DNA of 64,000 nucleotides from the NCBI GenBank assembly GCA_049841275.1, contig JASGDN010000069.1, forward strand, positions 106,869 to 170,868. Reading direction: 5' to 3'. The first letter of the stretch is position 1, and every line of letters starts with the position of its first letter. Shown one piece after another: positions 44,120 to 52,845 of the stretch. The position numbers and the translations under genes were made by a program. The notes below the pieces were generated by a model that was not told where the DNA came from, did no database searches, and saw only the letters and a list, made by a program, of their open reading frames with translations. The DNA is from JASGDN01 sp049841275. Lineage in GTDB: Bacteria > Chloroflexota > Chloroflexia > Thermomicrobiales > UBA6265.

Positions 44120-45031
44120 ATGACCACGTTCGATCTCTCATATCCCGTTCTCGTCTATCTTGCCAATGGTGTCCAGGGCAGTGCCGCCGTCCGGGCCGCG
44201 CTTCGGCATGGCCTGACGGTCCGCGCGCTCGTGCAGGACCGCGCACATGTTACCTCGCAGTACGGTCCCGGTGTGGAATTGGTCGAAGGATCGCTCGACG
44301 ATCCGGCGTCACTGCGGTCCGCCAGCCATGGCGTGCGCCACGCCATCGTCCAGGTACCCATCGGATCGCCGGATGCCACACGCTCACGGGCCGCCCATGC
44401 GCTAGCCGCAGCGGAAGGGCTCAGCTCGTTTGTGTTGCGGTTGGCGAGCGCCAGTCGCCCGGCCCCATGCGAGGAACCCGGTTTCGTCGCCAGCCATGCG
44501 ATCGAGGTCGCCGCCCGCCAGACGGGCATCCCCTTCGCCACTGTACGTCCCACGATGTACCTCGACAACCTGCTCAAGCCATCGGCCCGGGAGGAGATCG
44601 TTCATGACGGCGTGTTTGCTCCGCCGATCCCGGTGTCGCAACGTATCGCCTGGACCTCGGTCGACGACTGCGCCGAGGCGGCGATCACGCTGCTCGTGCG
44701 CGGGGCGATGGGTGGCGATCATTGCATCGCGGGTCCGGAGAGCCTGACGGGCGATGAACTCGCGGAACGCCTCTCCGCCGGGTTCGGCCACCCGATCGTC
44801 TATCGTGGCCAATCGCTCGCGGAGTTCGAGCGAGACATCGATGCGGCGGCGGGCGCGGGTATGGGCCGGCGTGTTTCGTCGAAGTTCCGCTATTTCGCGG
44901 ATCATCCGGACGAGGCGGACCGCATTCTGGCCACGGCCTACGTCGCTACGCCGGAACTGGCCGGATTCGTGCCGACCTCCGCTACTGCCTGGGCGCGGGC
45001 GCATCGTGACGCCTTCGGCTTCGCGGAATAG
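44120..45031 (+). CDS. NmrA-like NAD(P)-binding protein
   Basis: 303 aa. Atypical SDR of the NmrA type. The nucleotide-binding loop is degenerate: VLVYLANGVQGSAAVRAAL instead of GATGxxG. TVRALVQDRAH, GVELVEGSLDDPASL, HAIVQVPIGS and TVRPTMYLDNLL follow the family plan. Members bind NAD(P) and act as redox sensors or reductases; with a weak glycine motif, a sensor role is quite possible. The leader upstream is about 180 nt long and rich in short stems (for example CTTCTCC/GGAGAAG near 43974-43991), but I recognise no riboswitch. Confidence 0.8.
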   Translation: MTTFDLSYPVLVYLANGVQGSAAVRAALRHGLTVRALVQDRAHVTSQYGPGVELVEGSLDDPASLRSASHGVRHAIVQVPIGSPDATRSRAAHALAAAEGLSSFVLRLASASRPAPCEEPGFVASHAIEVAARQTGIPFATVRPTMYLDNLLKPSAREEIVHDGVFAPPIPVSQRIAWTSVDDCAEAAITLLVRGAMGGDHCIAGPESLTGDELAERLSAGFGHPIVYRGQSLAEFERDIDAAAGAGMGRRVSSKFRYFADHPDEADRILATAYVATPELAGFVPTSATAWARAHRDAFGFAE

Positions 45032-45102
45032 CGTCAGGAGTGCATCCCGCCGGGCGACAACGCTGACATGAAAGCGGTCCAATCAGAGGTTGGTCAACGC
45101 TT

Positions 45103-46308
45103 CTACGCTGCATCCCGAAGTGCCTGCAGGAGCGGTTGGCGGCTCTTCGGAGAGTCGAGGCTGATCGAGCGGACATCGCCCAGCTGATCCATCACGAAGC
45201 GCTCTGTCTCCGTGATGGCGGCGTCGAGCGCGTCGTTCCGGGGCACGAACGTCCAGGCGACGATCTTCTCCGCGTCGGGATCGAACGCCCACAGGCCGAT
45301 CAGACGGCCTCCGTGGAGGATCATCTCGGCGGGCGGATCGGCGAGGTCACCCAGCGTCTTGCCCTTTCCGAGCGGGGCCGGGCGGGCGGCGTCTTCCGGA
45401 TCGAGCAGGCGCGGGAAGTCGCGGTGCAGGATGTGGATGCCGTCGAAGAGGCCGACCAGCGTGTAATTCGGCTCGTCCAGTGGGGTGAAATCGCGGAATG
45501 CAGCGAGGTCTTCGGTCAAGAGCATCAGGCCGTCATCGCCCACAGATGTCAGGTCGAGGCGGGACATGGCCGCTTTTGCCCGCGCCGCCGTCAGCCCCGA
45601 GAACCAGCGGAAATGTGCCAGTGATGCCGGTCCCGTCCAGCGGAAATAGCGTTCGGCCAAGGCGGCATCCACATCGGCATCGGTCATGTCACCGGGCAGG
45701 TCCGGGGCCGAGGTCCAGGCGACATATCCATAGCGCTGTTGATCGAGGCGGCCGTTTACGGGCACGCGCCGGATGCGGCCTTGCGCCTGGAGGACGCCGA
45801 GCGCAAGGGGCAAGGTGGTGAAGACACCGCGTTTCTTGCCCGCCTCACCCAGGCTGCGCGCGGCATCGCCGACCGCCTGTGCTAAGGCACGCGGATCGAG
45901 GGGCGCGTCGGCGGATTTGCAGGCGGCAACCACCGCATCGCCGAGCGTATCGATCTCGGCCTCGGTCACGCCGAGGTGCTTGATCGCACTGGCGAGTTCG
46001 GCGTCCGGGGCGTCGGCACCAACCCGCAGGCCAAGTGCGAAATCATCCGCCGGCAGGATGTAGGTGCAGCCCCGCGCCGATGGCAGTTCGTGGATCGCGA
46101 GGTCCTGCATGGCCTTGTCGACGGCCTCGCGGTCGAGCCCGCCGCGTGCGCGCAGCGTCAGATAGGGGGAAGATCCGCCGACCGAGCGTGCCCAGCCGGT
46201 CCGCTGGAGAATCTCCGCCGGGTACGATCCCATCAGGGAGCCGTCGAGGCCCTGCCGGTGTGCCCACCAACCCCGGAGTTTCGCCCGGTTGTCGCGTTGC
46301 TCGGCCAT
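45103..46308 (-). CDS. Winged-helix protein, AlkZ/YcaQ-like DNA glycosylase family
   Basis: 401 aa. HTH_42 family: RQGLDGSLMGSYPAEILQRTGWARSVGGSSPYLTLRAR at the start, RGCTYILPADDFALGLR, then winged-helix repeats and the core KRGVFTTLPLALGVLQAQGRIRRVPVNGRL, ERYFRWTGPASLAHFRWFSGL, and GLFDGIHILHRDFPRLL. AlkZ-type members unhook interstrand crosslinks or remove bulky DNA lesions. The catalytic QxQ/QxD motif of confirmed glycosylases cannot be located with certainty, so activity is unproven. GGAGACTT precedes ATG at 46308. It ends the minus-strand row that starts at 48175, 196 nt behind the SRPBCC gene. Confidence 0.8.
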   Translation of the reverse strand: MAEQRDNRAKLRGWWAHRQGLDGSLMGSYPAEILQRTGWARSVGGSSPYLTLRARGGLDREAVDKAMQDLAIHELPSARGCTYILPADDFALGLRVGADAPDAELASAIKHLGVTEAEIDTLGDAVVAACKSADAPLDPRALAQAVGDAARSLGEAGKKRGVFTTLPLALGVLQAQGRIRRVPVNGRLDQQRYGYVAWTSAPDLPGDMTDADVDAALAERYFRWTGPASLAHFRWFSGLTAARAKAAMSRLDLTSVGDDGLMLLTEDLAAFRDFTPLDEPNYTLVGLFDGIHILHRDFPRLLDPEDAARPAPLGKGKTLGDLADPPAEMILHGGRLIGLWAFDPDAEKIVAWTFVPRNDALDAAITETERFVMDQLGDVRSISLDSPKSRQPLLQALRDAA

Positions 46309-46504
46309 AAGTCTCCGTCTCGTGGCGAATGCGTCGGTCCGTGTTGATCGTAGTGTACGGACATGATCGCGTTTGGGGAAGGATGGCGGGCAGGAACCCG
46401 GGCACACATGGTTCCGAGCTCTTGCCCTGGTCGTCAGCGCCACCGGAGGAATCGAATCCGTCGAGGTTGCAAAAGACATCGATGGCGCAGGTGGCGATGC
46501 GGGG

Positions 46505-46957
46505 TCAGACGATGCCGCGCCGGACTCCATCCTCGATGCGGTCGAGCATATCCTCGACGCCTCGGCGAGATGTTGCTTCGTCTTTCGGCGCGGACCAGCT
46601 GGTGAGCGTGTATGTAAGGTCCACCTCGTCCGCGCCATCGTCAACCAAGATCACTGTGACCACCTCGTGGGGTTGGTCGAAGTGCAGCGTGATGAGATGT
46701 TCCGGCACAAGATCGCCACACGTGAAGGTGAACGGAATCTCCGTTCCATCGAGATCGGCGACCATGACCGCATCGACCCGCCCGCCTGGGCGTGCGTCCA
46801 CCCGTATCCGGTCGGCAGGGGTGTGGTAGCCGGGGACGACGAACCATTGCTCGAGTTTCGCCGGTTCGACGAATGCCGCGTAGACCCGCTCGGCGGTCGT
46901 GGGCACCCGACGGTGGATCGTGAAGCCACCTTCCTGGTTCCGCGCGAATTTGGACAT
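46505..46957 (-). CDS. SRPBCC (AHSA1/START-like) protein
   Basis: 150 aa. FTIHRRVPTTAERVYAAFVEPAKLEQWFVVPGYHTPADRIRVDARPGGRV is the AHSA1 start, with HLITLHFDQPHEVVTVILVDDGADEVDLTYTLTSW and helix VEDMLDRIEDGVRRGI closing the lipid- or small-molecule cavity. No catalytic residue assignable. GGAGAACGACCG precedes ATG. It lies between the HhH protein and the AlkZ-like protein in a minus-strand row with short gaps. Confidence 0.85.
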   Translation of the reverse strand: MSKFARNQEGGFTIHRRVPTTAERVYAAFVEPAKLEQWFVVPGYHTPADRIRVDARPGGRVDAVMVADLDGTEIPFTFTCGDLVPEHLITLHFDQPHEVVTVILVDDGADEVDLTYTLTSWSAPKDEATSRRGVEDMLDRIEDGVRRGIV

Positions 46958-46984
46958 CGGTCGTTCTCCTGGTGGTCCGGGCGG

Positions 46985-47218
46985 CTATTGGCTCGATGCG
47001 TCGTCCCGGAAGGCGAGGCCGCGTTCTGCCAGGAGTTCGGTCAGGATGCGGATTGCCTTCGGGCCCATCCCGTGCAGGGCAAGCAGCTCCTTGGCAGAGT
47101 GTGCGGGCAGTTGCTCCAGCATCGTGATGCCGATCTCCGCCAGCGTGTTTCGCGCCGGACGCCCGATATTCCGCGGGAGCGTTTCCAGCGGGGTGCCAGG
47201 CGGTGTTGGGGTGGTCAC
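46985..47218 (-). CDS. Small helix-hairpin-helix protein
   Basis: 77 aa. LPRNIGRPARNTLAEIGITMLEQLPAHSAKELLALHGMGPKAIRILTELLAERGL contains two HhH units, the second with the canonical LHGMGPKAI hairpin, as in the C-terminal domain of RNA polymerase alpha. Binds DNA or nucleoprotein non-specifically in related proteins. The position among SRPBCC and VOC genes is repeated in other bacteria to my knowledge, but the role is unknown. Starts 40 nt from the PhnB-like gene. Confidence 0.8.
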   Translation of the reverse strand: MTTPTPPGTPLETLPRNIGRPARNTLAEIGITMLEQLPAHSAKELLALHGMGPKAIRILTELLAERGLAFRDDASSQ

Positions 47219-47257
47219 GCGGCGTTCCTCCTCATGCGGCCATCACGGGCTTGGGGA

Positions 47258-47695
47258 TCAGCGCTCGTTCGCGAAGAAGATGAGCCAGACGATCCCGAAC
47301 TGGTCCACCAGTTCGCCGTAGTAGTCGCCCCAGAACTGATCGGCCATCGGCATCCGCGCATCACCGCCTTCGGAGAGCGCGGCATAGAGGCGGTCGGCTT
47401 CCTCGCGTGTTTCCGGATGCAGGCCGATCTGGACGTTGTTGCCGACGGTGTGGGTGAATCCCATGCCCTCACCGACATCGGCGCCCATGAGCGTCACGCC
47501 GCCGGCGAGCGGCATGGCGATGTTCATGATCAGGTTTTTCTGCTCGTCGGGGACTGGCGGCCAGTCCTCGCCGGCGGGGGCGTCACTATAGCGGAACGGT
47601 GGATAAGCGAGCTCCGTCCCGAAGACCTGGCGGTAGAAGGCGAATGCCTCCTCGGCAGCGTTTTCGAAATTCAGGTAGATGCTGACCGTCGTCAT
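47258..47695 (-). CDS. PhnB-like VOC protein (copy 1)
   Basis: 145 aa. MTTVSIYLNFENAAEEAFAFYRQVFGTEL, LIMNIAMPLAGGVTLMGADVGE, VGNNVQIGLHPETREEADRLYAAL and DQFWGDYYGELVDQFGIVWLI are PhnB-type features, with the conserved WGD-x-YGE and W at the end. Function of this VOC branch is unclear despite the PhnB name. It is a tandem paralogue of the broken gene at 47738-48175, which lies 42 nt upstream on the same strand. Confidence 0.88.
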   Translation of the reverse strand: MTTVSIYLNFENAAEEAFAFYRQVFGTELAYPPFRYSDAPAGEDWPPVPDEQKNLIMNIAMPLAGGVTLMGADVGEGMGFTHTVGNNVQIGLHPETREEADRLYAALSEGGDARMPMADQFWGDYYGELVDQFGIVWLIFFANER

Positions 47696-47737
47696 GCGTC
47701 GCGTGCTCCCTGGGCGTGAGAAAGAGACAATACTCGA

Positions 47738-48175
47738 TCAGGATTCCGGGGTGAAGGCGACCAGCCACTTGATGCCGAACTTGTCGGTCAGCTCGCCGTA
47801 GTAGTCACCCCAGAACTGGTCGGCCATCGGCATGTCCGCCTTGCCGCCGTCGGAGAGTGCATTGTAGAGGCGGTCCGCTTCCTTGCGAGAATCCGGATGG
47901 AGACAGATCTGGACATTGTTGCCCTTGACCACGCCTTCGGATCAGGCGGACATCACGTCGGACCCCATGAGCAGGTGCCCGCCGAGAATCGGCAACTGGA
48001 TGTTGAGGATCAGGTCCCTTTCATCCTCGGCCAGGTCCGGCATGCCTTCGCTGGGCGGCATGTCGCCGTAACGGGACGGTTCTTCGACGTATTCGGTGCC
48101 GAAGACGCCCTTGTAATACGCGAATGCCGGATCGCAGTCGCCCGTGAAGGTGAGATACGTGCTGACCTTGGCCAT
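47738..48175 (-). pseudogene. PhnB-like VOC protein (copy 2) with in-frame TGA
   Basis: AAGGAGCTTCACG leads ATG at 48175. The frame reads MAKVSTYLTFTGDCDPAFAYYKGVFGTEY...LNIQLPILGGHLLMGSDVMSA, then TGA at 47942-47944, and continues without frame change through SEGVVKGNNVQICLHPDSRKEADRL and DQFWGDYYGELTDKFGIKWL to a normal end at 47738. Copy 1 has a sense codon at the matching place. The context is GCC-TGA, as in the kinase at 8395; TGG would restore both. Nonsense allele, base error, or readthrough are all possible. Confidence 0.75.
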
Positions 48176-48245
48176 CGTGAAGCTCCTTTGCATGGTGGCA
48201 GGGACTGCTTCCAGCGCAGACGTCGCCGGATGTCGAAACCGACCT

Positions 48246-48296
48246 GTTCCGATCGTATCCGGAGTCGAATCGGGCCGCTTCTTCCTGCTTGCGCTG
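48246..48296 (-). promoter_or_regulatory. Shared promoter-like element, copy on minus strand
   Basis: CAGCGCAAGCAGGAAGAAGC (48296-48277 on minus) is followed after 17 nt by GATACGATCGGAAC. The same 20-mer with GATAGCATGGGAAC at 16 nt occurs at 58587 on plus. Both copies stand about 70-100 nt in front of small stress-type genes (here PhnB-like copy 2). Confidence 0.5.
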
Positions 48297-48395
48297 TAGG
48301 GAGGCTCCAAGGCGGTATGATGGGCGGACTGCATCCACATTGCCGCTCTCGTCATGGCATCCGTCATCGTGTTGCTCGCAGAAGGGATCGTGCGT

Positions 48396-49665
48396 ATGGA
48401 CCCTGCGTTGTCGCTCCCGAGTCCGGCCGCGCCGGCGCTGAAGCCGCCGAGTCTCTGGAAGAATCCCGCCTTCGTGCGGCTCTGGATCGCGAAGACGGTT
48501 TCGGGGATGGGCAGCGTCATCACGGGGCTGGCGGTGCCGATCACTGCGGTGGAGGTGCTGGGGGCGACGCCTGCGCAGATGGCCGGGCTGGCCTTCGCGG
48601 GGATGCTGCCGGATCTCGTCTTCGGGTTGCTGGCGGGGGTGTGGGTGGACCGCGTGCGACGGCGTCCGCTGCTGATCGCGGCGGACCTGGGACGGGCGGC
48701 GATCCTGCTGGCGATTCCGGTAGCGGCGTTTCTTGGCATGCTGTCGATGCCGCTGTTGTGGATCGTCGCCTTCGGCAGCGCGACACTGACCCTGGTTTCA
48801 CATTGGCGTCGGTGGCTGTGCTGCCGGCGATCGTGCGGCACGATCAGCTGGTCGATGCGAACACGAAGCTGCAAATGAGCGAATCGGTGCTGACGCTGGC
48901 CGGGCCGGGTCTGGCCGGGCTCTTCGTGCAACTGGTGACGGCGCCGCGGGCGATTCTCGCCGATGTGGGGTCGTTCCTGGCATCGGCGTGGTCGTTGGGA
49001 TCGGTGGGCTCAGTCGAGCCGAAACAGGAGCGGAAGACCTCCGGGTCGGCGTTGGCGGACCTGCGGCGGGAGATCGGTGAGGGGCTGCACGAACTGGTGC
49101 GGACGCCGATGCTGCGGGTGCTGGCGATCTCGATGGGCGTGATTGTGGCCGGGTCGAATGTGCAGGTGGCGGTGCAGGCGATCTTTCTGCTGCGCGTGCT
49201 GGGATTCACCCCACTGACGCTGGGGATCCTCTCGGGCTGCAACGGGGTGGGATCGCTGCTGGGCGCGGCCGTCGCCGGACGGCTGAACGGCCGCTTCCCG
49301 CTCAGGAAGCTGATGATTGCGGCGGCGGGATTGAACGGCGTGACCGCGTTCGCGCCGGCACTAGCGGGCGTCTCCGCGAATCCGGTCCTGTTGCTGGGGG
49401 CGGCAGGGGTGTTGAACGGGATTGGGTACGCAGTCTTCTCCGTGAACCAGATCAGCCTGCGGCAACGGATCATCCCATTGCACTTGCTCGGGCGGGTGAC
49501 CTCGGCGCGGCGGTTCCTGATCTTCTGCATTGGGCCGCTGGGCGCGGCGCTTGGCGGTTGGTTGGGGACCGTAGCGGGAATCATGCCGGCATTGATCGTG
49601 GGGCGGCGATCCTGTGCTGCGGCGTTGTGATGATGTGGTTCTCGCCGGTGCGGCACGAAGTGTAG
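48396..49665 (+). pseudogene. MFS exporter, two frameshifts
   Basis: ATG at 48396 (GAAGGG upstream) begins a 12-helix major facilitator of the drug-exporter type: PAFVRLWIAKTVSGMGSVITGLAVP, then FAGMLPDLVFGLLAGVWVDRVRRRPLLI, the loop 2-3 motif. Near 48796 the frame shifts; adding one T to TTT restores LVFTLASVAVLPAIVRHDQLVDANTKLQ, which is typical for this group. Near 49600 another shift occurs; adding one G to GGGG gives LIVGAAILCCGVVMMWF and a stop TAG at 49663. Both sites are homopolymers, so consensus error is the likely cause. Substrate unknown. Confidence 0.8.
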
Positions 49666-49699
49666 GAGCGGGTCCTGCTGCCTCGTTCCGGGAGCTCGA

Positions 49700-50611
49700 T
49701 TATCCCCAATGCTGCTCCTGCCTGGGGCGTAGTGGGCCGTGTATCTCGATGATATGTCCCTCCGGCAGGCGAAAGGCGAAGGTGCGGCGGTACCACGGCT
49801 GGTCCTTGGGTGGACCATCCACCGGCATCCCGGCGGCGATCGTCCGTTCGTATACACGATCCGTGGCGATCCCGAGATCGAGGGTGATACGTACCGGAAC
49901 GATCGTGTCATCGGTTGCGACGAGGTCAATACCGGAGCCGCCACTCCACGGAGTCGCGGTCAACCTGGCCGTTGTGGGCGGGTCAGGGAAGCTGAAGGCC
50001 ACGTGCAGGCCGAGGATATTCGTCAGCAGGGTCGTACAGGCGGCGACATTGCGCACGGGCAGATTGGTTCGGATGGCAACCACATCGCTATCGTGGGGGA
50101 CAGCGGCCCGAACCATCACGACCTGCTGGGCAACGTGGTCGTCATAGACGCGAGCCAGGCGGCTCGCTTCCTGCAAGCCTGCCCGTCGGGCGACACCGAT
50201 GGAGCGCAGGTTGCGCGTGTCGATCCATGCCTCCACACCATCGATGCCGGGTTGCGCGAGCAGGTGGTCCACTACCACCGGTGCCGCCTCGCCCATGATG
50301 CCGCGGCCCCAATGCGATCGGCGTAGGTACCAGCTGAGTCCGCGAATCGCGGTGTCCTCGCTCGCGAACGTGCCGATGGTTCCCAGGGCTGTATCGCTGC
50401 CATGCAGGCGCACGGCCCAGGTCCACCCGCCATTGGCAGCGAGTTCGGCGCGCAATCGTTCCCGCGTTTCTTCGACATCATGGGTAGGCGGCTCGCTGTA
50501 GATGCCCATGTCCGGATCGCCGTGCATGAGGTGCAGGCTTGGGGCGTCGCGATCTGGATCGAGCGGCACGAGATCCAGACGGTCGGTGGTGAGGATGGCG
50601 ATGGCGTTCAT
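49700..50611 (-). CDS. GNAT acetyltransferase fused to VOC domain
   Basis: 303 aa. Residues 1-165 form a RimJ/RimL-type N-acetyltransferase: TDRLDLVPLDPDRDAPSL, ALGTIGTFASEDTAIRGLSWYLRRSHWGRGIMGEAAPVVV with the acetyl-CoA binding Q/R-x-x-G-x-G-like SHWGRGIMG, and NLRSIGVARRAGLQEA. Residues about 180-303 are a VOC module: AIRTNLPVRNVAACTTLLTNILGLHVAFSFPDPP and FAFRLPEGHIIEIHGPL with the metal-type Glu. Both parts are in one frame. The pairing suggests one protein both modifying and binding or isomerising a small molecule, for instance in resistance; this is inference. Confidence 0.82.
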   Translation of the reverse strand: MNAIAILTTDRLDLVPLDPDRDAPSLHLMHGDPDMGIYSEPPTHDVEETRERLRAELAANGGWTWAVRLHGSDTALGTIGTFASEDTAIRGLSWYLRRSHWGRGIMGEAAPVVVDHLLAQPGIDGVEAWIDTRNLRSIGVARRAGLQEASRLARVYDDHVAQQVVMVRAAVPHDSDVVAIRTNLPVRNVAACTTLLTNILGLHVAFSFPDPPTTARLTATPWSGGSGIDLVATDDTIVPVRITLDLGIATDRVYERTIAAGMPVDGPPKDQPWYRRTFAFRLPEGHIIEIHGPLRPRQEQHWG

Positions 50612-50755
50612 GTAGTGATTGTATGGGAGTTGGATCGTGGCGTGATGGTTGTGCCGTGAACGGATTCCGGCCGTCATGCCGAATGCCGCTGCTGCTGCGA
50701 CGAACACCCCGACCGGCTTCGTTGCCGGTCGGGGCATTCATGCACGGCGCAAGCG

Positions 50756-51682
50756 TCAGGCGCGGGGCCGGCGCCAGCGCAGGAGGCTGGCGGTCATCGT
50801 TGCGATGGACGCGACGGCAAGCAGGGCCAGCGTGGCGAGGCTGAACGTGTCCATCGACGCGGTGCTGCCGGAGCCGGTGTTCGGCAACGATGTCGCGGTC
50901 GAGCCGGCCGGGCTGCTGGTGTTGCTGGAACCGTTGCCGGTGTCCTGCGATCCAGATGCGGGCGGGGCGACGGTTGGCGCAACGGTCGGAACCGGCGTGG
51001 TGCCGCCCTGGTCCATCTCGTGGAAATCGATCGTGAAATATTGCTCGGCGGGACTGTCGGCGACAGTGATGGTGACATCATCGCCAAGTTGCTCGACGCC
51101 GGCAACCGCCCGCATTTGCTGGACGGGATACGTGCCAGGGTGCATGCCCTGGAACTCGATGGAGCCGTCGCCGTTCTCATCGCAGCCGGTATTGGAGGCA
51201 TCGCCGAGCTTGAGGCACATCGGCGTGAGGGCAACACCGGTTTCGGCGATGACGGGCTGGAGATAGACGGTGACCGTGTCGTCGTCAGTGGGTGCGGTCG
51301 GAACGACGGTCGGGGTATCGTCAACCATCGAGGTGAAAGCGATGTCGAAATACTGTTCGGCCGGAGAATCGGCCACGGTGATGGTCACGTTGTCGCCGAG
51401 CTGAACGATCCCGGCAATGATCGTTTCCTGCAGCACGGTGTAGGTGCCCGGGTGGATGTCCTGAAAGGCGATATAGCCATCGCCGTTCTCGTCGCACCCG
51501 GTGTTGGATGCGTTTTCGAGCTGGAGACACATCTGGGAGATGGGGGTGCCGTTCACCTCTGGACGCAGATAGACCGTGACGGTGTCGTTGTCCTGGGCGA
51601 GCGTTGATTGGGGAATGACCATGGTCAAGAGTACGAGAACGACTGCGACGCATGCCGATGAGATCTTGCGAAATCCGAACAC
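50756..51682 (-). CDS. LPXTG-anchored surface protein with two EF-hand-bearing beta repeats
   Basis: 308 aa. Signal peptide residues 1-30 (FGFRKISSACVAVVLVLLTMV, cut after LAQ). Two tandem units, about 31-120 and 134-223, are close copies: DTVTVYLxP, MCLxLxxAxNTGCDENGDG, HPGTY, VQLGDNVTITVADSPAEQYF. Each holds DENGDGYIAFQD or DENGDGSIEFQG, which matches an EF-hand calcium loop (the second lacks the acidic twelfth residue), and a Cys pair. A Ser/Thr/Pro/Gly linker leads to SLPNTGSG (LPNTG at 266-270), a hydrophobic helix 281-301 and a basic tail LRWRRPRA: a sortase sorting signal. GTG at 51682 with GGAGGAGATCG is the start. No sortase gene is in the window. Confidence 0.82.
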   Translation of the reverse strand: MFGFRKISSACVAVVLVLLTMVIPQSTLAQDNDTVTVYLRPEVNGTPISQMCLQLENASNTGCDENGDGYIAFQDIHPGTYTVLQETIIAGIVQLGDNVTITVADSPAEQYFDIAFTSMVDDTPTVVPTAPTDDDTVTVYLQPVIAETGVALTPMCLKLGDASNTGCDENGDGSIEFQGMHPGTYPVQQMRAVAGVEQLGDDVTITVADSPAEQYFTIDFHEMDQGGTTPVPTVAPTVAPPASGSQDTGNGSSNTSSPAGSTATSLPNTGSGSTASMDTFSLATLALLAVASIATMTASLLRWRRPRA

Positions 51683-51948
51683 CGATCTCCTCCTTGCCAC
51701 GTCCGAATGGATATCCGGGCGCCGAAACGACTGGACACGGAGCGCGGAGGCGTGCGTGCAGCGAGACGGACCGTGGCCATGCGGTTCGCGCGGTGCTGTT
51801 CCCCCAGCTCCGTTCACGTTCTTGCACGGCAGATGCAGCGGTTCCGCAGACTGTGATGACCATCGCATCAGGTCGAGGCCCCATACGGAGACTGGACTGC
51901 TCCGTCGTGCAGATTCTTGAACGAGGCATCGGTGGAATCGGTTTCATC

Positions 51949-52791
51949 TCATCGTTCGTTTCCCAGCAATTCGCCTCGCGAGACGGAATGAACCGCCGCG
52001 ACCACCACGATCCCCGTCGTCGCCAGCGCACCGGCGAGCCACCAGCCCGGATTCTGGCCGTCGAAGACGCGGCGCACGGCCATGACCTGATAGCTCAGCG
52101 GGTCGAGCAGGGCGATGGCTCGGAGATAGGCCGGGGCGGATTCGAGCGGATAGAAGACGGGCGCCGCGAAGGTCATCGGCAGGACGATGATGCCGAGCAG
52201 GATGTCTCGCTGCTGATAGGTACGGATGAGTGCGGTGAGCAGGATGGCGAGGGCTGTCCAGAAGGAAAGCAGGGCGCAGGTGAGGACAATTGCCAGCGCG
52301 TATGGTCCCGGTTCGATGTGGACGTCCATTGGGACGGCGACGAGGGTGATCGCGGCAGCTCTGGCCAGGAAGCTGATGACGGGGACGGTCATCATGGCCA
52401 GGACGTAGCCGAGCCCGCCGGCGCCGAGCAGGCGTTTCATGGCGAGGAGACCCCATTTTCGGTCGATTGTGGTGCGGTAGATCATGCGAGTGAAGCCGCC
52501 GAATCCCTGGAGGACGAGGAAGCCGGGTAGCACGAAGGTGAGATAGGCGCGGGGATCGCTCCCGGCGGCGGCGCTGATGGTGCCGCCGATGCCAGCGGCG
52601 AAGAGGGCGAACCAGACGATCGGGCCGACGAGCAGGTCGCCGGCGAGACCGGATTTCGTCTGCAGGAAACCTTTCAGTTCGATCTCGGTGATGGGCGCGA
52701 AGCGCGCGAGCGACCATCGCCGAGCCTCGTTCACGCGCGGGATAAACGGAGCGGAGCCGGAGGTGACGGCATGCGGGGATATGACGGTCAT
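51949..52791 (-). CDS. ABC-2 type exporter permease
   Basis: 280 aa with six membrane segments (about 53-74, 85-105, 121-148, 154-176, 185-205, 250-270). AYLTFVLPGFLVLQGF and the conserved VFYPLESAPAYLRAIALLDPLSYQVMAVR near the C-terminus are ABC-2 signatures (as in DrrB, NodJ). It pairs with the ATPase ending 54 nt upstream. Related systems export drugs or polysaccharides; the substrate is unknown. SD-like GGAGG precedes ATG at 52791. Confidence 0.87.
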   Translation of the reverse strand: MTVISPHAVTSGSAPFIPRVNEARRWSLARFAPITEIELKGFLQTKSGLAGDLLVGPIVWFALFAAGIGGTISAAAGSDPRAYLTFVLPGFLVLQGFGGFTRMIYRTTIDRKWGLLAMKRLLGAGGLGYVLAMMTVPVISFLARAAAITLVAVPMDVHIEPGPYALAIVLTCALLSFWTALAILLTALIRTYQQRDILLGIIVLPMTFAAPVFYPLESAPAYLRAIALLDPLSYQVMAVRRVFDGQNPGWWLAGALATTGIVVVAAVHSVSRGELLGNER

Positions 52792-52845
52792 GATGGGACC
52801 TCCTCTTGGCAGTGGACGACGATGACGGTCGGGTTCCGGGCAGGA

